Assembly: GCA_002837195.1 (NCBI GenBank)
Contig: KZ478067.1
Coordinates: 124,001 to 188,000 of the forward strand
Length of the DNA stretch: 64,000 nt
Source: Enterobacterales bacterium CwR94
GTDB taxonomy: Bacteria; Pseudomonadota; Gammaproteobacteria; Enterobacterales; Enterobacteriaceae
Reading direction: 5' to 3'
Shown here: in pieces, positions 27,265 to 35,733 of the stretch
Layout of the letters: each line of letters opens with the position of its first letter
Numbering within the stretch: the stretch's first letter is position 1
Notes under the pieces: generated by a model
Told to the model about the DNA's origin: nothing
Seen by the model: only the letters and a program-made list of their open reading frames with translations
Database searches by the model: none
Position numbers and translations under genes: made by a program

Positions 27265-27297
27265 TGTGATTTGCCGATGAGCAAATCTGGTTAACTG

Positions 27298-27327
27298 AGT
27301 GTAGCGCTAACTGTCGGGCGCTGTCAT
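27298..27327 (-). promoter_or_regulatory. Likely moaA promoter
   Basis: On the minus strand ATGACA (-35) and TACACT (-10) are separated by 18 bp, placing the start near 27291, just ahead of the Moco riboswitch. The ModE-like palindrome lies directly upstream, centred near -59, a position suited to activation. Confidence 0.5.
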
Positions 27328-27337
27328 CTGGGTTACT

Positions 27338-27361
27338 CGTTGTATATATTGATATATACCG
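27338..27361. promoter_or_regulatory. ModE-like operator upstream of moaA
   Basis: A 24-bp palindrome with arms CGTTGTAT and ATATACCG separated by 8 bp; the core GTATATA-ttga-TATATAC is perfectly symmetric. It has the same architecture as the site at modA (43394-43417) and resembles the E. coli ModE consensus CGTTATAT...ATATAACG. ModE is encoded in this window. In E. coli ModE-molybdate activates moaA. Confidence 0.75.
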
Positions 27362-27411
27362 ACCAACTCCCGCGTGATGTCGACAGAATACGCGAATATC
27401 GCCACCTAACT

Positions 27412-27425
27412 TTGACATAAATCAG
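27412..27425. promoter_or_regulatory. FNR-like site between moaA and yvcK
   Basis: TTGACATAAATCAG matches the FNR consensus TTGAT-N4-ATCAA in eight of ten positions with exact spacing. It lies far (about -127) from the proposed moaA start and about 70 bp upstream of yvcK, so the target is unclear. E. coli moa expression rises under anaerobiosis through FNR, which makes the site plausible. Confidence 0.4.
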
Positions 27426-27493
27426 GTCAGGAACATGACTCAACATTTTGTTATATTTAGCGGAGCTTATTGTGACCATTTTACAGGAGCATC

Positions 27494-28402
27494 ATGCGTA
27501 ATCTTACGCTTGCAGATTTAGATCGCGTCGTCGCACTCGGAGGCGGCCATGGTCTGGGACGCGTCATGTCAGCCCTCTCCCCTTTGGGCTCTCGCCTGAC
27601 CGGGATCGTCACCACCACGGATAATGGCGGATCGACCGGGCGCATTCGCCAGTCCGAAGGCGGGATTGCCTGGGGCGATATGCGCAACTGCCTGAATCAA
27701 TTGATTATGGAGCCGAGCGTAGCGTCCGCGATGTTTGAATACCGTTTCGCCGGTAACGGTGAACTGGCCGGGCACAATTTAGGCAATTTAATGCTCAAAG
27801 CGCTGGATCATTTGAGCGTGCGCCCGCTGGAAGCGATCAACTTGATCCGCAACCTGCTAAAAGTGGATGCCTTTCTGATCCCGATGTCCGAACAACCGGT
27901 GGATTTGGTGGCCCAGGATACCGACGGCAATTTGGTGTACGGCGAAACCAACATTGACCAAATGCCGCAGGCACCGGCCGAATTAATGCTCTCGCCGCGT
28001 GTCAATGCGACCCGCGAGGCCATCCAGGCGATCGCAGAGGCCGATTTGATTCTGATTGGTCCCGGCAGTTTTTATACCAGTCTGATGCCGGTATTGCTGA
28101 TGGATGAGATGGCGCAAGCGCTGCGGCGTACCCCCGCCACCATGGTATTTATCGGTAATTTGGGCAAGGAACTCAGCCCGGCAGCCGCCAGACTGCGTGT
28201 CTGTGACAAACTGGCCATTATGGAGCAGGCAATTGGCAAACGCGTGATTGATGCCCTTGTGCTGGGGCCGCACATTGATACCGAAGGCGTAACGGATCGG
28301 CTGATCATTCAGGAACCGTTAGAAGCGGAAGATATACGTTACCGCCACGACCGCCATCTGCTGCGAGTGGCTATTGAACATGCCATTCAGGCGATTGAGT
28401 AA
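27494..28402 (+). CDS. yvcK: Gluconeogenesis factor-like protein YvcK (YbhK)
   Basis: A 302-aa CofD-like protein of the YvcK family. It starts [28 protein letters not shown] with the glycine-rich nucleotide-binding loop, followed by [22 protein letters not shown] and [14 protein letters not shown]. Homologues bind UDP-sugars and affect cell shape and growth on gluconeogenic carbon in Bacillus. The E. coli role is poorly defined. ACAGGAG lies 6 nt before the ATG. It is divergent from moaA and convergent with uvrB, as in E. coli. Confidence 0.93.
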   Translation: MRNLTLADLDRVVALGGGHGLGRVMSALSPLGSRLTGIVTTTDNGGSTGRIRQSEGGIAWGDMRNCLNQLIMEPSVASAMFEYRFAGNGELAGHNLGNLMLKALDHLSVRPLEAINLIRNLLKVDAFLIPMSEQPVDLVAQDTDGNLVYGETNIDQMPQAPAELMLSPRVNATREAIQAIAEADLILIGPGSFYTSLMPVLLMDEMAQALRRTPATMVFIGNLGKELSPAAARLRVCDKLAIMEQAIGKRVIDALVLGPHIDTEGVTDRLIIQEPLEAEDIRYRHDRHLLRVAIEHAIQAIE

Positions 28403-28445
28403 CCGACTCCCTCCACGCGCAGAGAATGGCGTGGAGGGACGTGCA

Positions 28446-30473
28446 TTATGACGCGGCGATAAACAGCTCGCGTACCTTATGCAGGCGGTCACGTACCGCT
28501 GCCGCCTCTTCAAATTCCAGATTCTGCGCATGCTGCTGCATCTGCGCTTCCAGTTCGTGAATTTTCTTCTGCAAGGCTTGCGGTGACATGGCCAGATCCG
28601 CAGCGTCGTTTTCCGCACTGCGTTGTGAGGACGATTTGCCGCGCCCTTTGCCTTTCATTTTGCCAATGCCCTGACCCAATTCCAGGATGTCTGCGATTTT
28701 CTTATTCAGCCCTTGCGGCACAATGCCATGTTGTTCATTGTGCAACTGCTGTTTTTCGCGACGGCGCTCTGTTTCACCAATGGCTTTTGCCATTGAGGCG
28801 GTGATTTTATCCCCGTATAGAATCGCTTTACCGTTCAGGTTACGCGCCGCACGCCCTATGGTCTGAATCAGTGAACGTTCAGAGCGCAGGAAGCCCTCTT
28901 TATCGGCATCCAGAATCGCCACCAGCGACACTTCGGGCATATCCAGCCCCTCACGCAGCAAGTTGATCCCCACCAGCACATCAAACTCACCCAGACGCAA
29001 ATCACGGATAATCTCGACGCGCTCCACGGTATCAATATCCGAGTGCAGATAACGCACGCGCTCGCCGTGCTCTTCCAGATATTCTGTCAGGTCTTCTGCC
29101 ATCCGTTTGGTTAAGGTGGTAACCAGAACCCGCTCATTGATGGCGGCCCGCAGACGGATCTCCGACAGCAGATCATCGACCTGGGTGGCGACCGGACGTA
29201 CCTCAATCAGCGGATCAAGCAAGCCCGTTGGGCGCACCACTTGATCGATGATATCGCCGCCCGATTTTTCCAGCTCATAATTGCCAGGCGTTGCCGAAAC
29301 ATAGATGGTTTGCGGCACCAACGCCTCAAACTCTTCAAATTTCAACGGGCGGTTATCCAGTGCCGACGGCAGACGGAAACCATACTCCACCAGGGTTTCT
29401 TTACGTGCGCGGTCACCGCGATACATGCCACCAATTTGCGGAATGGTTACGTGGGATTCATCCACCACCAGCAAACCATCAGCCGGCAGATAATCAAACA
29501 GCGTCGGCGGGGCTTCACCCGGCCCGCGCCCGGAGAGATACCGCGAGTAGTTTTCGATTCCAGAGCAATACCCCAGCTCATTCATCATTTCTAAATCAAA
29601 CTGGGTGCGCTGCGTGATGCGCTGCTCTTCCAGCAGCTTGTTATTCTCCATCAACACTTTGCGGCGATCGACCAGCTCCACTTTGATCTCTTCCATCGCC
29701 TGCACGATGCGCTCACGCGGCGTGACATAGTGTGTTTTGGGGTACACGGTATAGCGAGGAACTACCTGATCCACTTGCCCGGTCAAAGGATCAAAAATGG
29801 ATAACCGTTCGACTTCTTCATCAAACAACTCCACGCGCAGCGCGTAGTCGTCGGACTCCGCCGGAAAAATATCAATCACCTCACCGCGCACACGGAAGGT
29901 GCCGCGCTGAAACGCCTGATCGTTACGGGTGTACTGCAACTCAGACAAGCGGCGCAAAATCGCGCGCTGATCGATGATCATGCCGCGCGTCAAATGCAGC
30001 ATCATTTTGAGATATAAATCAGGATCGCCCAATCCATAAATGGCGGAAACCGACGCCACAACGATAACATCACGACGCTCCAGCAGGGCTTTGGTGGCCG
30101 ACAAACGCATCTGCTCGATGTGTTCATTCACCGAGGCGTCTTTTTCAATAAAGGTGTCGGAACTCGGCACGTAGGCTTCAGGCTGGTAGTAATCGTAATA
30201 GGAGACGAAGTACTCCACTGCATTATCCGGGAAAAACTCTTTCATTTCGCCATAGAGCTGCGCAGCCAACGTTTTATTAGGCGCCAGCACCATGGTTGGA
30301 CGATTGAGATCCGCGATGACATTGGCAATGGTAAAGGTTTTACCGGAGCCGGTGACGCCGAGCAGCGTTTGATGCGCCAGGCCATCTTCCAGGCCCTCTT
30401 CAAGGCGACGTATCGCTTCGGGCTGATCGCCTGCGGGTTTAAAGGCGGAATTTAAAGAGAATGCTTTACTCAT
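28446..30473 (-). CDS. uvrB: Excinuclease ABC subunit UvrB
   Basis: Damage-verifying helicase-like subunit of nucleotide excision repair. With the ATG at 30473 the product has 675 aa (E. coli 673). Walker A is [10 protein letters not shown], the beta-hairpin that clamps DNA is [12 protein letters not shown], helicase motifs include DESHVTIPQ and QTIGRAARN, and the C-terminal UVR domain that binds UvrC reads [32 protein letters not shown] upstream in frame at 30512 is rejected because the conserved [18 protein letters not shown] begins at 30473. An SOS box lies 80-95 bp upstream. Confidence 0.98.
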   Translation of the reverse strand: MSKAFSLNSAFKPAGDQPEAIRRLEEGLEDGLAHQTLLGVTGSGKTFTIANVIADLNRPTMVLAPNKTLAAQLYGEMKEFFPDNAVEYFVSYYDYYQPEAYVPSSDTFIEKDASVNEHIEQMRLSATKALLERRDVIVVASVSAIYGLGDPDLYLKMMLHLTRGMIIDQRAILRRLSELQYTRNDQAFQRGTFRVRGEVIDIFPAESDDYALRVELFDEEVERLSIFDPLTGQVDQVVPRYTVYPKTHYVTPRERIVQAMEEIKVELVDRRKVLMENNKLLEEQRITQRTQFDLEMMNELGYCSGIENYSRYLSGRGPGEAPPTLFDYLPADGLLVVDESHVTIPQIGGMYRGDRARKETLVEYGFRLPSALDNRPLKFEEFEALVPQTIYVSATPGNYELEKSGGDIIDQVVRPTGLLDPLIEVRPVATQVDDLLSEIRLRAAINERVLVTTLTKRMAEDLTEYLEEHGERVRYLHSDIDTVERVEIIRDLRLGEFDVLVGINLLREGLDMPEVSLVAILDADKEGFLRSERSLIQTIGRAARNLNGKAILYGDKITASMAKAIGETERRREKQQLHNEQHGIVPQGLNKKIADILELGQGIGKMKGKGRGKSSSQRSAENDAADLAMSPQALQKKIHELEAQMQQHAQNLEFEEAAAVRDRLHKVRELFIAAS

Positions 30474-30552
30474 AGCGATATAACCTGCCTGACTGCGTCG
30501 CGAGATGGACAATAATTCTACGCGTCATTGGCGGATTTTCCAACCAATGATA

Positions 30553-30568
30553 CTGGATAAAAAAACAG
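30553..30568. promoter_or_regulatory. LexA (SOS) box of uvrB
   Basis: On the minus strand the sequence reads CTGTTTTTTTATCCAG, the CTG-N10-CAG pattern and, as I recall it, the same 16-mer as in front of E. coli uvrB. TATCAT follows directly and could be the -10 element. LexA binding would repress uvrB until DNA damage. Confidence 0.88.
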
Positions 30569-30641
30569 TGCGACACGCTGCGGATACGTATTGCACTTTT
30601 TGCTGTTTTCAGCGTGTGCAACGGTGAGGCGTTGCGCAAAC

Positions 30642-30650
30642 TTATCCCCA
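30642..30650 (+). promoter_or_regulatory. DnaA-box-like 9-mer
   Basis: TTATCCCCA differs from the TTATCCACA consensus at one position. It lies 74 bp upstream of the SOS box in the uvrB promoter region. Confidence 0.35.
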
Positions 30651-30851
30651 GCCCTTTTCTCTTCATTAACATTTGTCAATAGTCTGTCATGATTTTCGCA
30701 GGACGATTAAGTCCACTTAAGGCCAAGTCTTGCTTTTAATTAATGGATTGATAATAAATGCTTTTTTCCAAAAGCCGAGTTTCGCATCATTTTGCAGACA
30801 ACCCGCGTCCGCTCTCGTATTCCATGAGTTTTCACAGTGTCGTACACAGTG

Positions 30852-30874
30852 TTATCCACAGGAATAGTGGATAA
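30852..30874. promoter_or_regulatory. Inverted pair of DnaA boxes
   Basis: TTATCCACA (30852-30860, perfect consensus) and, on the opposite strand, TTATCCACT (30866-30874, one mismatch) face each other 5 bp apart. The core is the palindrome TTATCCAC...GTGGATAA. It lies about 380 bp upstream of uvrB. From memory, DnaA binding has been reported upstream of E. coli uvrB, which would make a regulatory role plausible. Confidence 0.55.
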
Positions 30875-31079
30875 GTGTTTGCAGCCCATATTGCACAGGG
30901 GATTGAGAAAAATCTGCTTTAGTCATTTTGGGCACGCAAATAATTTTTTTCCGCTTTTTTTAGCTGAACAAAGTCTCTTTTTCAGGCGCACAAAGGCCTG
31001 TTTTTAGTTGACACCGCGCAGGCCACCTGCATCAAAAGCCCCTATTCTTATCCTGCTGCACCGCCATCGATCTTGCACC

Positions 31080-31096
31080 AGCACCGTTGTAGTGCA
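31080..31096. promoter_or_regulatory. NtrC-like enhancer palindrome
   Basis: AGCACCGTTGTAGTGCA has the GCAC-N7-GTGC geometry of NtrC sites (consensus TGCAC-N7-GTGCA). The flanks extend a second symmetry, TCTTGCAC...GTGCAAGA (31071-31099). It is centred about 130 bp upstream of the start expected from the -24/-12 element, a usual enhancer distance. The identification is by pattern only. Confidence 0.5.
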
Positions 31097-31192
31097 AGAA
31101 AACGCCCCCCCGGCGGAATTAATTAGCCAGATTGACCATTCCGGCGGATAAAAGGCCAGACATATCGCCTTCTTTACCCATTTAACGCGGTA

Positions 31193-31210
31193 TTGGCCTG
31201 CTTATTGCAA
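31193..31210 (+). promoter_or_regulatory. Sigma-54-type (-24/-12) promoter of the orphan ABC ATPase gene
   Basis: TTGGCCTGCTTATTGCAA fits the sigma-54 consensus TTGGCACG-N4-TTGCA with the invariant GG and GC dinucleotides exactly spaced and two mismatches. Transcription would start near 31220, about 120 bp before the gene. Confidence 0.55.
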
Positions 31211-31340
31211 CTTTACGCTGTGTTAAAAATCGGGAGCGCGTAAACCAGGATTGTGCGCATCTCCCGCAGGAAAACCCATGCCAAACGTCGAAGAACGCAA
31301 GCAGCCATGAGTGCTCGAAACATCTTGAGGAGAGTATCCG

Positions 31341-32057
31341 ATGTTACGTTTACGTGCGGTAAATCAGTTTTATGGACAACACCATATCCTGTGGGATGTG
31401 GATCTGGATTTAGCACCCGGCAGTTGCACGGCGATCTTAGGCCGACCGGGCATGGGTAAAACCACCCTGGTGAATTGCATTATGGGCAATTTACCCATTA
31501 ACAGCGGCACGATTGAATGGCAGGAAGCAGGCGCGCCCGCAGAGAATTTACTGGCGTATCCGGCAGCGCAGCGTGCCGCCATGGGTATCGGTTATGTCCC
31601 GCAGGGACGGCTGATTTTTTCACAGCTTTCCGTCGAGGAGAACTTACATATCGCCCTGATGGCGGGCCAGGCCGATCGCCATCGCGCCATCCCGGGCAGC
31701 GTTTACGACCTGTTTCCCGCACTCTATAGCCTGCGGCATACCCGCTCCGGCGAATTACCCGCGCAACAGTTACAGCATCTGGCATTAGCCCGTGCGCTGG
31801 TGCTTGAACCCAGGTTGCTGATTCTCGATGAACCCGCCGAAGGCATGACGCCCTGGCTGGAAGAGGAAATGGGCAATATTATTGATCGCCTGAATCGCGA
31901 TTACGGCATGACCGTGTTACTGCTCGAACAGCGGATTTCGCTGATCCGCCGCGTAGCACACTATTTTTGCGTGCTGCATCGCGGCAGAAATGTGGCGCAG
32001 GGTCGCGTCGCCCAAATGGATGACGCGATGCTGGAGAGCTGGATGATTGCCGTGTGA
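31341..32057 (+). CDS. Orphan ABC transporter ATP-binding protein, UrtE/LivF-like
   Basis: A 238-aa ABC ATPase closest in pattern to UrtE/LivF subunits of urea and branched-chain amino-acid importers: it begins LRAVNQFYGQHHIL and has GYVPQGRLIFSQLSVEENL. Walker A is GRPGMGKTT (34-42), the Q-loop Gln is 88, Walker B LLILDEPAEG (159-168) and the switch LLLEQ. The signature motif, LSGGQ in functional ATPases, reads LPAQQ (139-143), and none of Ser, Gly, Gly is kept. No permease or binding-protein gene is nearby; the neighbours are uvrB and bioD. GAGGAG precedes the ATG. The protein may be a degenerate or regulatory ATPase. Confidence 0.82.
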   Translation: MLRLRAVNQFYGQHHILWDVDLDLAPGSCTAILGRPGMGKTTLVNCIMGNLPINSGTIEWQEAGAPAENLLAYPAAQRAAMGIGYVPQGRLIFSQLSVEENLHIALMAGQADRHRAIPGSVYDLFPALYSLRHTRSGELPAQQLQHLALARALVLEPRLLILDEPAEGMTPWLEEEMGNIIDRLNRDYGMTVLLLEQRISLIRRVAHYFCVLHRGRNVAQGRVAQMDDAMLESWMIAV

Positions 32058-32059
32058 GT

Positions 32060-32731
32060 TTAGGGCAGGTGGATAAATTGCCCCAGATCGCCCTGTTGTT
32101 GTTCGGCGGTTAAATGGGGGATCTCCCCCAGCAGCGGCGCTTGCAGATGCTGGGTGAGATAGCGCATATAGGCCAGATGCCGTGGACCGGGCGCCACGAT
32201 CTGATTGGCAATCCAGCCCACCAGCGGCAATCCACTGGCGATGACCGCCTGTTGGGTAAGCAACGCGTGATTGATACAGCCTAAACGCATGCCCACCACC
32301 AGGATCACCGGCAACGCCGCCTGCTGTACCCAATCGGCGTAAGATTCCTGCGCTGAAAGCGGGGTATACCAGCCACCGGCACCCTCTACCAGCAGCCAGT
32401 CCGCCCGTTCGCTTAAATGCGCCAGTCCTGAATGCATCTGGGGCAAGCTGACCGGATTGTCGCTTTCAGCGCTCACGATGTGCGGCGACGTCGGCTCACC
32501 AAAGGCAAAGGGATTCACTTCCTGATAGGTTAAAGGCAACGCGCTGTGTTGTTGCAGTGCCAACGCATCTTCATTGCGCCAGCCCTCTGACGTCCACGCG
32601 CAGCCGGAGGCGACGGGCTTATAGCCTGCGCACCGATAACCCGCGCTTTTTGCCGCCTGCAACAGGGCGCTGCTGGCCACGGTTTTACCCACTTCCGTAT
32701 CCGTACCGGTTATAAAATAGCGTTTACTCAA
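32060..32731 (-). CDS. bioD: Dethiobiotin synthetase BioD
   Basis: ATP-dependent carboxylase that closes the ureido ring of dethiobiotin from DAPA and CO2. The P-loop is GTDTEVGKT, and the SAG-type motif VEGAGGWYTPLS and LGCINHALLT are typical. No ATG exists at the N-terminus. TTG 32731 ([17 protein letters not shown], 223 aa) is preferred because GGAG lies 9 nt upstream and E. coli BioD begins MSKRYF; TTG 32737 is the alternative. It overlaps the bioC 3' end by 8 bp. It is the last gene of bioBFCD. Confidence 0.94.
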   Translation of the reverse strand: MSKRYFITGTDTEVGKTVASSALLQAAKSAGYRCAGYKPVASGCAWTSEGWRNEDALALQQHSALPLTYQEVNPFAFGEPTSPHIVSAESDNPVSLPQMHSGLAHLSERADWLLVEGAGGWYTPLSAQESYADWVQQAALPVILVVGMRLGCINHALLTQQAVIASGLPLVGWIANQIVAPGPRHLAYMRYLTQHLQAPLLGEIPHLTAEQQQGDLGQFIHLP

Positions 32732-33479
32732 CCTCAATCACTCCATACACCAACTGATAACTTAATCGATAGCCCTGCGCATCGCGAGGCCACACCGCTT
32801 CCAGCGCACGTAAACGCGCCTTGCTGAGCATCGGGCGCGACTGTCCGCTGTGCAGATGCGTCGCCCCAATCCCTTTCAAGGACTGCAGTGCCGCCAAAGG
32901 GGAAATAAAATGTTCTGTCAGCCTGTCAGTGACCAGACGTACCTTGTACTGCGCACACGCCTGCTGGATTGCTTGCTGGCTAAGAAAGCGATTGACCGGT
33001 GCTGGCGCGCCCAGCGCCTGCCAGGCCAGCGTTAGCTCCGGCAGAGACGCAGCCTCCAGCGTGGAAAAAGCCACCTGTCCGCCCACGCGCGTGACGCGCG
33101 TTAGCTCCTTTAAGGCCTGCGGCAGAGATTCACACCACTGCACGGCCAGGTGGCTCCAGACACCATCAAACGCGCCCTCTGGCAGCGGCAACGCCTCAAT
33201 ATCCCCCATCAGGTAGGCATCCGCTGAGTGCAGTTGTTCAGCCTGCGCCAGCATGCCCGGCGACAGGTCCAGCGCCGTAATGGCATGCCCTTGCTGACGC
33301 CAGCGGCGGCTAAACCAACCGGTACCACAGCCGGCATCCAGCAACCGCTGATGTAATGGCAGGGTCAATAACGCCATCAGGTGTTCGCCGCTCCTGCTCT
33401 GCAGGCCTGCGTGCTGCTGATAGGTGGGTGCCGCCCGTCCAAAGGCCTGCGCAACGGCGTGCTTATTCACCAGCGTCAC
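32724..33479 (-). CDS. bioC: Malonyl-ACP O-methyltransferase BioC
   Basis: SAM-dependent methyltransferase that masks malonyl-ACP so that fatty-acid synthesis can build pimeloyl-ACP. The start is GTG 33479 behind GGAGG (6 nt), giving exactly 251 aa as in E. coli and an N-terminus [22 protein letters not shown] that matches [22 protein letters not shown]. The SAM motif is [13 protein letters not shown]. The C-terminal [12 protein letters not shown] is conserved. The longer open frame upstream lies within bioF and is not coding. It overlaps bioF by 17 bp and bioD by 8 bp. Confidence 0.95.
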   Translation of the reverse strand: MTLVNKHAVAQAFGRAAPTYQQHAGLQSRSGEHLMALLTLPLHQRLLDAGCGTGWFSRRWRQQGHAITALDLSPGMLAQAEQLHSADAYLMGDIEALPLPEGAFDGVWSHLAVQWCESLPQALKELTRVTRVGGQVAFSTLEAASLPELTLAWQALGAPAPVNRFLSQQAIQQACAQYKVRLVTDRLTEHFISPLAALQSLKGIGATHLHSGQSRPMLSKARLRALEAVWPRDAQGYRLSYQLVYGVIEVE

Positions 33480-34614
33480 TGAGCGCCTCCACCAGACCGC
33501 GAATGTCTGCTTGCGTATGGGCCGCGCTGAGGGTGATCCGTAAACGCGCAGTACCCGGCGGCACAGTCGGAGGCCGAATCGCGCCAACCCAGTAGCCGCG
33601 GTCGCGTAAGCGTGCCGCCAGCGCCAAAGTACGGGCATTGTCGCCCACGATAATGGGTTGAATCGGTGTAGTGGAGACCGGCGGTGTCCAGCCGTGCTGG
33701 CGGAGTTGCTGCTGGAAAAAGGCGATGTTGCTGTGCAACTGCGCGCGCAGCGCATCGCCCTGCTGCACACACTGTAAAGCACGGTGTAACGCCAGCGCCT
33801 GCGCGGGGGGCATCGCGGTGCTGTAGATCAAATGCCGCGCAAATTGCAGCAGATAATCTGCGACCGCATCACTGCATAAGATCGCCGCCCCGCTTAGGCC
33901 AAAGGCCTTACCAAAGGTGACGATCAGCAATTCGGGACGGACACCTTGCTGCCAACAGCTTCCCCGACCGCCTTCCCCGAGAACACCGATACCGTGGGCA
34001 TCATCCACCAGTAACCAACTGCCCGCTTGTTGGCTAAGTGCATGCAAGTCTGCCAGCGGCGCGCTGTCGCCATCCATGCTGAATACGCCTTCGGTGACAA
34101 TCAACGTTTCTCCGCTCACCGGGCTTTGCAGACGCTGTGCCAGCGACGCCACGCTGTTATGGCTGAAACGCCGCAGTTGCGCCGGGCAGAGCGCAGACGC
34201 TTCCAACAAAGAAGCATGGGCCAGCTTGTCCGCCAACACGCGATCATCTTTACCCATCAACGCGGTAATCACCGCCTGATTAGCGGCAAATCCTGACAGA
34301 AACAGCAGTGCCCGCGGGTATCCCAGCCAGTCGGCCAGCGCGTGCTCTAACGCGGCCTGCGCGGGATTAAAGCCCGTGACGTGCGAAGACGCCGTACTGC
34401 CTACGCCATGCGCCGCCGCTCCCTGTTGCCAGGCGCTGATGACCGCCGGATGGTGGCTCAAACCGAGATAATCATTGCCGGCAAAATTCAGCCAGCGTTG
34501 ACCCGCGCTCTCCAGCCATCGTGCATCAGGCCGAGACAGCGCCTGGCGAGAGCGGAATGCGCCCGCCGCGTGTCGCGCAGCCAGCGCACTCTCAATACGT
34601 GCAGACCAGCTCAT
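33463..34614 (-). CDS. bioF: 8-amino-7-oxononanoate synthase BioF
   Basis: PLP-dependent alpha-oxoamine synthase condensing pimeloyl-ACP with alanine. The 383-aa protein shows [11 protein letters not shown], the substrate/PLP residues around [25 protein letters not shown] and the Schiff-base lysine in [14 protein letters not shown]. Length matches E. coli (384). The ATG overlaps the bioB stop codon by 1 nt (TAATG), and its own 3' end overlaps bioC by 17 bp, so the operon is translationally coupled throughout. Confidence 0.96.
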   Translation of the reverse strand: MSWSARIESALAARHAAGAFRSRQALSRPDARWLESAGQRWLNFAGNDYLGLSHHPAVISAWQQGAAAHGVGSTASSHVTGFNPAQAALEHALADWLGYPRALLFLSGFAANQAVITALMGKDDRVLADKLAHASLLEASALCPAQLRRFSHNSVASLAQRLQSPVSGETLIVTEGVFSMDGDSAPLADLHALSQQAGSWLLVDDAHGIGVLGEGGRGSCWQQGVRPELLIVTFGKAFGLSGAAILCSDAVADYLLQFARHLIYSTAMPPAQALALHRALQCVQQGDALRAQLHSNIAFFQQQLRQHGWTPPVSTTPIQPIIVGDNARTLALAARLRDRGYWVGAIRPPTVPPGTARLRITLSAAHTQADIRGLVEALSDAGE

Positions 34615-35645
34615 TACAGTGCAGCGTTATAAAATTTTTCGGTGTCAGCGTGCAGCAATTGTTCACTTAATGCCTGCTGTTGCTCGTTATCGCCATACTG
34701 CGTCGCGCTGTGCTCTGGATTCAGACCGAGCTTGCGGAACAACAGCAGATCCTTGTCCTCTTCCGGATTAGGCGTCGTCAGCAACTTGCAACCGTAGAAG
34801 ATGGAGTTCGCGCCGGCCATAAAACACATGGCCTGCGTTTGCTCACTCATTTGCTCACGCCCGGCAGAGAGACGCACATGTGAGGTCGGCATCATAATGC
34901 GCGCCACGGCAATGGTGCGGACAAAATCAAAGGGATCAACATCTTCGTTATCCGCCAGTGGCGTCCCTTTGACCTTGACCAACATATTGATAGGCACGCT
35001 CTCTGGCGGAACGGGCAGATTGGCCAACTGTACCAGCAGGCCTGCGCGGTCTGTGACCGTTTCGCCCAATCCCACGATGCCGCCAGAACAGACTTTAATC
35101 CCCGCACCACGCACCTGGTCCAGGGTATCCAGGCGCTCCTGATAAGTCCGGGTGGTGATGATATTGCCGTAAAATTCTGGCGAAGTGTCCAGATTGTGGT
35201 TGTAAAAATCCAGCCCGGCTTCTGCCAGACGCTGCGCCTGATCGCCACGCAGCGTGCCCAGCGTCATACAGGTTTCCATGCCCATCTCTTTAACGCCTTT
35301 CACCATCTGTTCCAGATAGGGTAAATCGCGGTCATGGGGATTTTTCCAGGCTGCGCCCATGCAAAACCGGCTCGAGCCTGCGGCTTTCGCTTTGCGCGCA
35401 GAGGCCAGTACGTCTTCCACTTCCATCAATCGCTCTGACTCAAGGCCGGTTTTGTATCGTGCGCTTTGCGGGCAATACTTACAGTCTTCAGGACAAGCAC
35501 CGGTTTTGATCGACAGCAGCGTGCTGACCTGCACCTGCCGCGGATCAAAATGTTCACGGTGTACCAACTGCGCCTCAAACATCAGTTCCAGGAAAGGCTT
35601 ATTAAACAGGGCCTGTGCCTGCGAGAGAGTCCAACGGGTTGCCAT
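34614..35645 (-). CDS. bioB: Biotin synthase BioB
   Basis: Radical SAM enzyme inserting sulfur into dethiobiotin. The cluster motif is [14 protein letters not shown], followed by [23 protein letters not shown] and the conserved RLSAGREQM near the C-terminus. The start is ATG 35645 ([19 protein letters not shown], 343 aa, E. coli 346) with GGAG 6 nt upstream. The upstream TTG in frame is less likely. First gene of bioBFCD, divergent from bioA across the BirA operator. Confidence 0.97.
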   Translation of the reverse strand: MATRWTLSQAQALFNKPFLELMFEAQLVHREHFDPRQVQVSTLLSIKTGACPEDCKYCPQSARYKTGLESERLMEVEDVLASARKAKAAGSSRFCMGAAWKNPHDRDLPYLEQMVKGVKEMGMETCMTLGTLRGDQAQRLAEAGLDFYNHNLDTSPEFYGNIITTRTYQERLDTLDQVRGAGIKVCSGGIVGLGETVTDRAGLLVQLANLPVPPESVPINMLVKVKGTPLADNEDVDPFDFVRTIAVARIMMPTSHVRLSAGREQMSEQTQAMCFMAGANSIFYGCKLLTTPNPEEDKDLLLFRKLGLNPEHSATQYGDNEQQQALSEQLLHADTEKFYNAAL

Positions 35646-35692
35646 TGCATGCTCCAAAAAGTGGGTTGTACTTCATTTTTACGTGGTTATAC

Positions 35693-35725
35693 TTGTAAAC
35701 TAATTTTTTTAAATTTGGTTTACAA
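35693..35725. promoter_or_regulatory. BirA operator between bioA and bioB
   Basis: The arms TTGTAAAC (from 35693) and GTTTACAA (to 35725) are inverted around 17 bp of mainly A/T. This is the bio operator of enterobacteria, one base shorter in the spacer than in E. coli as I recall it. Biotinyl-AMP-bound BirA would shut off both divergent promoters. The right arm lies 8 bp before the bioA start codon. Confidence 0.93.
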
Positions 35726-35733
35726 CTATTTTT

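Larger units (their letters stand above)
30474..31340. other. 870-bp intergenic region between uvrB and the orphan ABC ATPase gene
   Basis: No credible protein gene. From the uvrB side it holds the SOS box, a TTATCCCCA 9-mer (30642-30650), an A/T-rich stretch, two direct CACAGTGT repeats (30833-30840, 30845-30852) running into a pair of inverted DnaA-type boxes, then another A/T-rich stretch. Next comes a cluster of GCACC half-sites (31050-31096) with an NtrC-like palindrome, and a sigma-54-type -24/-12 element (31193-31210). A leader of about 120 nt follows, with a GGGAG/CTCCC hairpin and a 10-codon frame MPNVEERKQP (31279-31311). Confidence 0.6.

Noticed and set aside
27158-27284. Extension of moaA to an upstream start, giving 371 aa
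   Set aside because: The extra codons run through the Moco riboswitch, and the conserved MoaA N-terminus begins at the GTG/TTG near 27155.
31279-31311. 10-codon leader peptide MPNVEERKQP before the orphan ABC gene
   Set aside because: The frame is very short, has no leader-attenuator features and only a mediocre ribosome binding site.
33480-33782. N-terminal extension of bioC by about 100 codons
   Set aside because: It lies inside bioF in another frame. The GTG at 33479 with GGAGG gives exactly the E. coli BioC length.
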